A model generated the notes under the pieces. That model had not been told where the DNA came from. It did not search any database and was given only the letters and a program-made list of their open reading frames with translations. From JADGQM01 sp964441945 (GTDB lineage Bacteria; Desulfobacterota; Syntrophobacteria; Syntrophobacterales; Syntrophobacteraceae), in the NCBI GenBank assembly GCA_964441945.1, contig CAYTWB010000102.1:1-11297 (forward strand): a DNA stretch of 11,297 nucleotides, given 5' to 3'. The position numbers and the translations under genes were made by a program. Positions 7,442 to 11,297 of the stretch are shown here, in pieces. Position 1 is the first letter of the stretch. Each line of letters begins with the position of its first letter.

Positions 7442-7449
7442 AAATGGAC

Positions 7450-7824
7450 ATGGCTGAAAGACTTCAAGTGTACAAATGCGACTTATGCGGGAACATCGTT
7501 GAAGTTCTTCATGGGGGTGTGGGAGAACTGGTTTGTTGCGGCAAGCCCATGAAGCTCTTCGTGGAAAACACCGTGGACGCAGCAAAGGAAAAGCACGTGC
7601 CGGTCGTCGAGAAGATAGACGGCGGAGTCAAGGTCACCGTCGGATCTGTCGCACATCCCATGGAAGAGAAGCATTACATCCAATGGATTGAGGTGGTTGC
7701 CGGCGACAAGGCTTATTTGCAGTTTCTGAAACCGGGTGACGCACCCGAAGCGGTCTTTTGTATTGACGCATGGCCGGTCACGGCGAGGGAATACTGCAAC
7801 CTGCACGGGCTCTGGAAGGCCTAG
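7450..7824 (+). CDS. dfx: Desulfoferrodoxin (two-iron superoxide reductase)
   Basis: This 124-residue cytoplasmic enzyme reduces superoxide to hydrogen peroxide without making oxygen, using electrons usually supplied by rubredoxin. The N-terminal desulforedoxin-like domain carries the centre I iron ligands C10, C13, C29 and C30 (C-x2-C and a CC pair). The catalytic centre II domain has E47-K48-H49, H69, H75, C116 and H119, the full four-His one-Cys set with the conserved Glu and Lys. All positions are within one residue of the classic Desulfovibrio protein, so it should be active and of the two-iron class. ATG 7444, two codons upstream, is a weaker start. It follows rubrerythrin, whose substrate is the peroxide this enzyme makes. 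Confidence 0.96.
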   Translation: MAERLQVYKCDLCGNIVEVLHGGVGELVCCGKPMKLFVENTVDAAKEKHVPVVEKIDGGVKVTVGSVAHPMEEKHYIQWIEVVAGDKAYLQFLKPGDAPEAVFCIDAWPVTAREYCNLHGLWKA

Positions 7825-7838
7825 GACACCGGTCAAAG

Positions 7839-7866
7839 GGTGGGCAAGCCTTTCCTCTTGCCCACC
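7839..7866 (+). terminator. Strong hairpin between desulfoferrodoxin and cydA
   Basis: GGTGGGCAAG (7839-7848) and CTTGCCCACC (7857-7866) form a perfect 10-bp stem with an 8-nt loop, 15 nt after the desulfoferrodoxin stop. The nearest T-rich stretch (GGTTTT, from about 7879) starts some 12 nt later, so it is not a textbook intrinsic terminator. It probably ends or reduces transcription from the rubrerythrin genes, which would mean cydAB has its own promoter between 7867 and 7960. I could not identify that promoter. Confidence 0.5.
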
Positions 7867-7982
7867 GGAATACGATTTGGTTTTCCCCTGCTTTTCAGTG
7901 GGGTCAGCCCGGCCTTGCATTGCCGATCACTCTATTCTGTGACGCTGTACTGAATTAAGAGGTAGAGCAGGAGGAGACGGGT

Positions 7983-9323
7983 ATGGATGTCTTATGGCTC
8001 TCGCGGTTGCAGTTTGCCGCTGCGACTTTTTTTCATTTCCTCTTTGTTCCTCTTACCTTGGGGCTTTCGATCCTGATTGCCGTCATGGAAACAATCTATG
8101 TCAGGACAGGAGACGAAGACTACAAGAGCATGGCAAAATTCTGGGGAAAGCTCTTCCTCATCAATTTCGCCATCGGTGTGGTGACCGGAATTACGCTCGA
8201 ATTCCAGTTCGGCACCAACTGGTCCCGGTACTCACGATACGTCGGTGACATCTTTGGATCACTCCTGGCCATTGAGGCTTCCGTTGCTTTCTTTCTGGAG
8301 TCGACCTTTGTTGCAGTGTGGGCATTCGGCTGGAACAGGCTGTCTCCCAGGGCCCACGCGGTCACCATCTGGCTGGTGGCGATCGCTTCCAGCCTCTCGG
8401 CCGTGTGGATCCTCATCGCTAACGCGTGGATGCAGCATCCGGTCGGTTATGTCATTCGCAACGGACGAGCGGAACTCACGGATTTTCTCGCCGTAATCAC
8501 CCAATCTGCAGCCGTCCATCAGTTCATTCATACAGTGAGCGGCGCTTACATTCTGTCCGGATTCGTAGTGATGGGGATAAGCGCCTACCATCTTTTGCGC
8601 AGGCAAAACACCGTATTTTTCACGAAATCGTTCCGGCTGGCTCTTGTGTTCGCTCTGATCTTCTCAATTGTGGAAGTCGTTCAGGGCCATGCGAACGGTG
8701 CCAAGGTCGCCGCCCTCCAGCCGGCCAAGCTGGCTGCCATGGAATCGCTTTGGGAGACCCGCAAGAGCGCCCCGCAGTACCTTATGGTTATCCCCGACGA
8801 GAAGAACGAACGAAATCTGGTTGAATTCGGCGCCATTCCGGGGGCACTGAGCCTGCTCGCCTATCATGACGCAGAGGCGGCCGTGACGGGGCTAAAGGAT
8901 TTTCCAAAGGACGAGAGGCCTCCGGTCACACTTCCTTTTGTCTCCTTCAGGATCATGGTCGGCCTCGGCTTCCTCTTCCTGGCGTTAACGCTCTATGGCT
9001 GGTTCAGGCGAAACGATCTTGAGGGCAGTCCGGGTTTTCTGAAGGTGATGCTTTTTGCCATTCCGCTTCCCTATGTCGCCAACGAGGCCGGATGGATGCT
9101 GGCGGAAGTCGGACGTCAACCATGGGTGGTCTACGGTGTGATGAAGACCTCGGATGCGGTTTCGCCCATCAGCGGTGCCCAGGTCATGACCTCACTGGTG
9201 GCTTTTGTCCTGGTTTATACCTTGCTGGGGGCCGCTGCGGTCTATCTCATGGCCGGCCACGCGCGAAAGGGGCCGGGGCCGTCACCGGCAGCCGCTCAAA
9301 CGGGAGGGCCGAAAAATGCTTGA
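7983..9323 (+). CDS. cydA: Cytochrome bd ubiquinol oxidase subunit I (CydA)
   Basis: Subunit I of the membrane quinol oxidase binds all three haems, oxidises quinol and reduces oxygen to water with high affinity. The 446-residue protein has the family's multi-helix layout. Expected residues are present by comparison with E. coli CydA: H18 (high-spin haem ligand, E. coli H19), H183 and M325 (haem b558 ligands, E. coli H186 and M393), E98 and E106 in the proton path, and K249 and E254 in the quinol loop. The GRQPWVVYG motif follows. It is shorter than the E. coli protein mainly because the insert after the quinol loop is missing, so it is a short Q-loop type. AGGAGG at 7969-7974, eight bases upstream, fixes the start. 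It overlaps cydB by 8 bases. In an anaerobe this enzyme probably protects against oxygen or allows microaerobic respiration. Confidence 0.97.
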   Translation: MDVLWLSRLQFAAATFFHFLFVPLTLGLSILIAVMETIYVRTGDEDYKSMAKFWGKLFLINFAIGVVTGITLEFQFGTNWSRYSRYVGDIFGSLLAIEASVAFFLESTFVAVWAFGWNRLSPRAHAVTIWLVAIASSLSAVWILIANAWMQHPVGYVIRNGRAELTDFLAVITQSAAVHQFIHTVSGAYILSGFVVMGISAYHLLRRQNTVFFTKSFRLALVFALIFSIVEVVQGHANGAKVAALQPAKLAAMESLWETRKSAPQYLMVIPDEKNERNLVEFGAIPGALSLLAYHDAEAAVTGLKDFPKDERPPVTLPFVSFRIMVGLGFLFLALTLYGWFRRNDLEGSPGFLKVMLFAIPLPYVANEAGWMLAEVGRQPWVVYGVMKTSDAVSPISGAQVMTSLVAFVLVYTLLGAAAVYLMAGHARKGPGPSPAAAQTGGPKNA

Positions 9324-10353
9324 ATCGATCTGGTTCATTTTGTGGGGGGTATTGTGGGCGGTTTATTTCATGCTCGATGGGTTCGATCTGGGCATCGGAA
9401 CGCTGATGCCTTTTCTGGCCGGGAACGAAGCGGATAAACAGATGTTCTATGGGGCCATGGGTCCTTACTGGGACGGCAATGAGGTCTGGTTGATCGCCGC
9501 TGGAGGGGTCACGTTTGCAGCCTTTCCCACTGCTTACGCGGTGATGTTCAGCGGCCTCTATTCGGCCCTCATGCTGGTCCTTTTTGCCCTGATCTTCCGC
9601 GGTGTAGCGATTGAATACCGCAATAAGGTCAATGACCCCACCTGGAAAAGGACCTGGGACTGTTGCCTCGTGGCGGGGAGCTTCATTCCGGCACTCCTGC
9701 TTGGCGTGGCTTTTGCGAACATCTTCAAGGGAATTCCCATTGATGCCGAGGGCGTTTACCAGGGGACCCTCCTTACCCTGTTGAACCCGTACGGGATCCT
9801 TGGAGGAGTGCTTTTCGTAGCAATGTTTCTGCTGCACGGCTCTCTCTGGCTCCTGGTCAAGGCCAGCGGTCCGGTGCATGAAAGGGCCGCAGCCGTCGTC
9901 AACAGGTTTTGGGTGGCCCTGGCGGTTGTCCTCGTGGGCTTCCTCATCGCCACATGGTTTGCCACAAGCCTTTTCGACAACTACATTCAGGGCCCTCTGA
10001 TGGCCGGGGTCCCGATCATTCTCATCCCCGTCATCGTGGTGGGAGCGCTCATCATGGTGCGGGTCTGCCTGGGGAAGAAACGCTGGTGGTCAGCCTGGTT
10101 TGCTTCGAGCGCCCTCATCGTGGGTGTGACACTCTTCGGCGTCGCGGGCCTGTACCCGAACCTGCTGCCGTCGAGCCTCGATCCGACCTTCAGCATAACC
10201 ATCCATAACTCGGCTTCAAGCCAGCTGACCTTGAAGATCATGCTTGCCGTGGCCCTGACCTTTGTGCCGGTGGTTATTGCCTACCAGGCGTGGGCTTACA
10301 ACCTCTTCAAGGAGCCAATAAAAGAGGGAGGAGCCGACCAGGCGTATCATTGA
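9316..10353 (+). CDS. cydB: Cytochrome bd ubiquinol oxidase subunit II (CydB)
   Basis: Subunit II is the haem-free membrane partner that stabilises the bd oxidase. The 345-residue hydrophobic protein has the N-terminal DGFDLG motif at 21-26, WDGNEVWLI starting at W52, an FRGVAIEYR loop, and the late SSQLTL segment before the last helix, all typical of CydB. ATG 9316 overlaps the end of cydA by 8 bases and has GGGAGGG at 9302-9308, indicating translational coupling. An upstream in-frame ATG at 9205 would add an unlikely Arg-rich tail copied from within cydA. I see no cydX-like small ORF after it and no cydCD in the window, so haem-loading and accessory genes must be elsewhere. Confidence 0.96.
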   Translation: MLESIWFILWGVLWAVYFMLDGFDLGIGTLMPFLAGNEADKQMFYGAMGPYWDGNEVWLIAAGGVTFAAFPTAYAVMFSGLYSALMLVLFALIFRGVAIEYRNKVNDPTWKRTWDCCLVAGSFIPALLLGVAFANIFKGIPIDAEGVYQGTLLTLLNPYGILGGVLFVAMFLLHGSLWLLVKASGPVHERAAAVVNRFWVALAVVLVGFLIATWFATSLFDNYIQGPLMAGVPIILIPVIVVGALIMVRVCLGKKRWWSAWFASSALIVGVTLFGVAGLYPNLLPSSLDPTFSITIHNSASSQLTLKIMLAVALTFVPVVIAYQAWAYNLFKEPIKEGGADQAYH

Positions 10354-10357
10354 TCCT

Positions 10358-10374
10358 TCCCCGAAGGGGATTTC
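10358..10374 (+). terminator. Weak terminator-like hairpin after cydB
   Basis: TCCCC (10358-10362) and GGGGA (10366-10370) pair around GAA, followed by TTTC. It lies just after the cydB stop at 10351-10353. The stem is short and the T run poor, so confidence is low. Confidence 0.3.
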
Positions 10375-10470
10375 AAGAGAGTCGGAGTGTGATACATCTG
10401 CAAGGAGACAACATCAGATACATCAATGAATCGATGGTGAGTTAAGGAGGCTGTCCGAGAAACCGAAATT

Positions 10471-10718
10471 CCTCTCCCCTTGAGGGGAGAGGCCAATGCT
10501 GTTGAATTAAGCGGGACTTCCCTGCGCGGTACCGTCACCCCGGCGAAAGCCGGGGTCCAGAAGATATTGAAATCACTGGATTCCGGCTTTCGCCGGAATG
10601 ACGCACAGTGCTTCACCTGCACCTTAATTCAACAACATTGGGGGGAGAGGCCAGGTGAGGGTGTTCAATTTTAACCAATCAAGCCCTAACCCCAACCCTC
10701 GCCCTCAAGGGAGAGGGC
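10471..10718. repeat. Palindromic CT/GA-rich dispersed repeat, split by an insertion
   Basis: CCTCTCCCC TTGA GGGGAGAGG (10471-10492) is a perfect 9-bp hairpin. A similar hairpin, CCCTC-G-CCCT / AGGG-A-GAGGG, lies at 10696-10717. Between them, GGTGAGGGT (10654-10662) resembles the inverse of the CAACCCTCGCC stretch from 10693. Repeats of this CCCTCACC/CCTCTCCC kind are common between genes in many Proteobacteria. The unit is interrupted at 10493-10641 by a separate element. It lies between convergent genes, so it may also stop transcription from both sides. Confidence 0.65.
10493..10641. mobile_element. 149-bp MITE-like element with 19-bp TIRs and 9-bp target duplication
   Basis: The left end CCAATGCTGTTGAATTAAG (10493-10511) and right end CTTAATTCAACAACATTGG (10623-10641) are inverted copies with one mismatch. 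GGGGAGAGG occurs directly outside both ends (10484-10492 and 10642-10650), as expected of a 9-bp target-site duplication. Removing the element and one copy restores a continuous repeat running GGGGAGAGG into CCAGGTGAGG. The interior has no ORF but contains two hairpins, CCCCGGC/GCCGGGG near 10538-10556 and TTCCGGC/GCCGGAA near 10581-10598. These lie in larger inverted arms at 10533-10560 and 10576-10603. It would have to be mobilised in trans by an unseen transposase. Confidence 0.75.
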
Positions 10719-10795
10719 GTTATACAGGATAATCTCAACGGCCGTGCCGGTCGGAAAACACTCCTCCGCGCTGCTCAAGTCGTAGCGATAAACGG
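10719..10795. other. Short non-coding stretch downstream of the convergent minus-strand gene
   Basis: No gene is seen here, and on the minus strand no clear hairpin plus T run follows the stop at 10796. The flanking palindromic repeat may serve as terminator. Confidence 0.35.
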
Positions 10796-11275
10796 CTATT
10801 GATACGGGCACTCTCCCTTCTGCAAATGCCAGTCACCGGTCGTACCACACGGCCCAGGATAATCGGGGCAGGTAATGGTTTCGAAGGTCCCATTGTATTG
10901 ACCTTTGCGGCCTTTGACAGCAATCTCCAGCGATTCGTAACACTGTTGAGAGCACAGCCCGGTAGCAATCATGTTGATCGTTTTCCCTTTTTTCGTTCCA
11001 GTTACAGGGAATTCGCCTGGAAGCTGATATTGAGAAAACGTACCGGTTATCTTCCCGTTATTGATGGCAATCCTCCAGGTATTCCAGCCACTGTCCCAAT
11101 ATGGTTTTGCCTTCTTCCCCGACAGCTCATTTCCTTCCAGAATGTCATTCGCCTCGTCTAGGCTTTCCGAAACGGTGGTTGGATCAGTGGGAACAGCGGT
11201 TGTTACAGGCTCTCCTCCGATGGAGAAACCAGCCCATAACAATACAAGAAACAATGCTCCAATAAATGTCTTCAT
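10796..11275 (-). CDS. Small exported Cys-containing protein of unknown function
   Basis: The 159-residue protein begins with a typical Sec signal peptide (MK start, hydrophobic core to about residue 20, cleavage probably just before EPV). There is no lipobox Cys, so it should be released into the periplasm or outside. After a Thr/Ser/Glu-rich linker (about 22-50), the mature part alternates short beta-like segments (RIAINNGKITGTF, FPVTGTKKGKTINM, GQYNGTFETI). It holds five cysteines: C108, C112, C136, C143 and C156. An odd number would leave one unpaired if two disulfides form. The ATG at 11275 has AAGGAG eight bases upstream on the minus strand, so the gene is complete. It converges on cydB across the repeat region and has no visible link to the oxygen genes. 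I do not recognise the family. Confidence 0.8.
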   Translation of the reverse strand: MKTFIGALFLVLLWAGFSIGGEPVTTAVPTDPTTVSESLDEANDILEGNELSGKKAKPYWDSGWNTWRIAINNGKITGTFSQYQLPGEFPVTGTKKGKTINMIATGLCSQQCYESLEIAVKGRKGQYNGTFETITCPDYPGPCGTTGDWHLQKGECPYQ

Positions 11276-11297
11276 TGCTGCTTCTCCTTACGATTAG

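Noticed and set aside
7895..7930. Possible -24/-12 promoter before cydA (GG and GC pairs around the GGCCTTGCATTGCC stretch)
   Set aside because: The pairs with TTGC have the wrong spacing, and the pair with the right spacing lacks the rest of the consensus.
9205..9315. Longer cydB start at ATG 9205
   Set aside because: The extra residues are Arg/Pro-rich sequence read out of frame from cydA. ATG 9316 has a strong Shine-Dalgarno sequence and the normal CydB N-terminus.
10354..10470. Possible cydX small subunit gene after cydB
   Set aside because: No short hydrophobic ORF with a ribosome-binding site was found in any forward frame.
10471..10718. CRISPR array
   Set aside because: Repeats here are inverted hairpins and terminal repeats, not regularly spaced direct repeats with unique spacers, and no cas gene is present.

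Overview
The window looks like chromosomal DNA from an anaerobic, Gram-negative, sigma-54-using bacterium. Desulfobacterota (the former Deltaproteobacteria) is my best guess. The reasons are a two-iron desulfoferrodoxin next to a rubrerythrin, cytochrome bd oxidase as the oxygen sink, an NtrC-type activator with a PAS domain, and a PAS-rich hybrid histidine kinase. The taxon is inferred from gene content, not from any marker gene.

Layout. Bases 1-824 hold no convincing gene but contain a good -24/-12 (sigma-54) promoter match at 635-650. Bases 825-4526 encode a membrane hybrid histidine kinase (LytS-type membrane domain, five PAS domains, HisKA, HATPase, receiver). Bases 4527-4909 carry a nested inverted repeat. 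Bases 4910-6316 encode a sigma-54-dependent activator (PAS, AAA+, Fis-type HTH) whose PAS domain has a cluster of four cysteines. Bases 6317-6627 contain a terminator-like hairpin, a possible small minus-strand ORF and a second -24/-12 match at 6557-6572. A small-protein module at 6628-6858 then reads in frame, with no stop, into rubrerythrin (6859-7353), followed by desulfoferrodoxin (7450-7824). A strong hairpin separates these from cydA (7983-9323) and cydB (9316-10353). Bases 10354-10795 are repeat DNA: a palindromic dispersed repeat interrupted by a 149-bp MITE-like element with 19-bp terminal inverted repeats and a 9-bp target duplication. A convergent minus-strand gene (10796-11275) encodes a small exported protein of unknown function.

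How it may work together. Rubrerythrin reduces peroxide, desulfoferrodoxin reduces superoxide and cytochrome bd consumes oxygen, so the plus-strand genes form an oxygen and reactive-oxygen defence cluster. The adjacent activator, with its cysteine-bearing PAS domain and a matching promoter class in front of the rubrerythrin genes, is the obvious candidate controller. That link is inference. The kinase cannot phosphorylate this activator through a receiver domain, because the activator has none.
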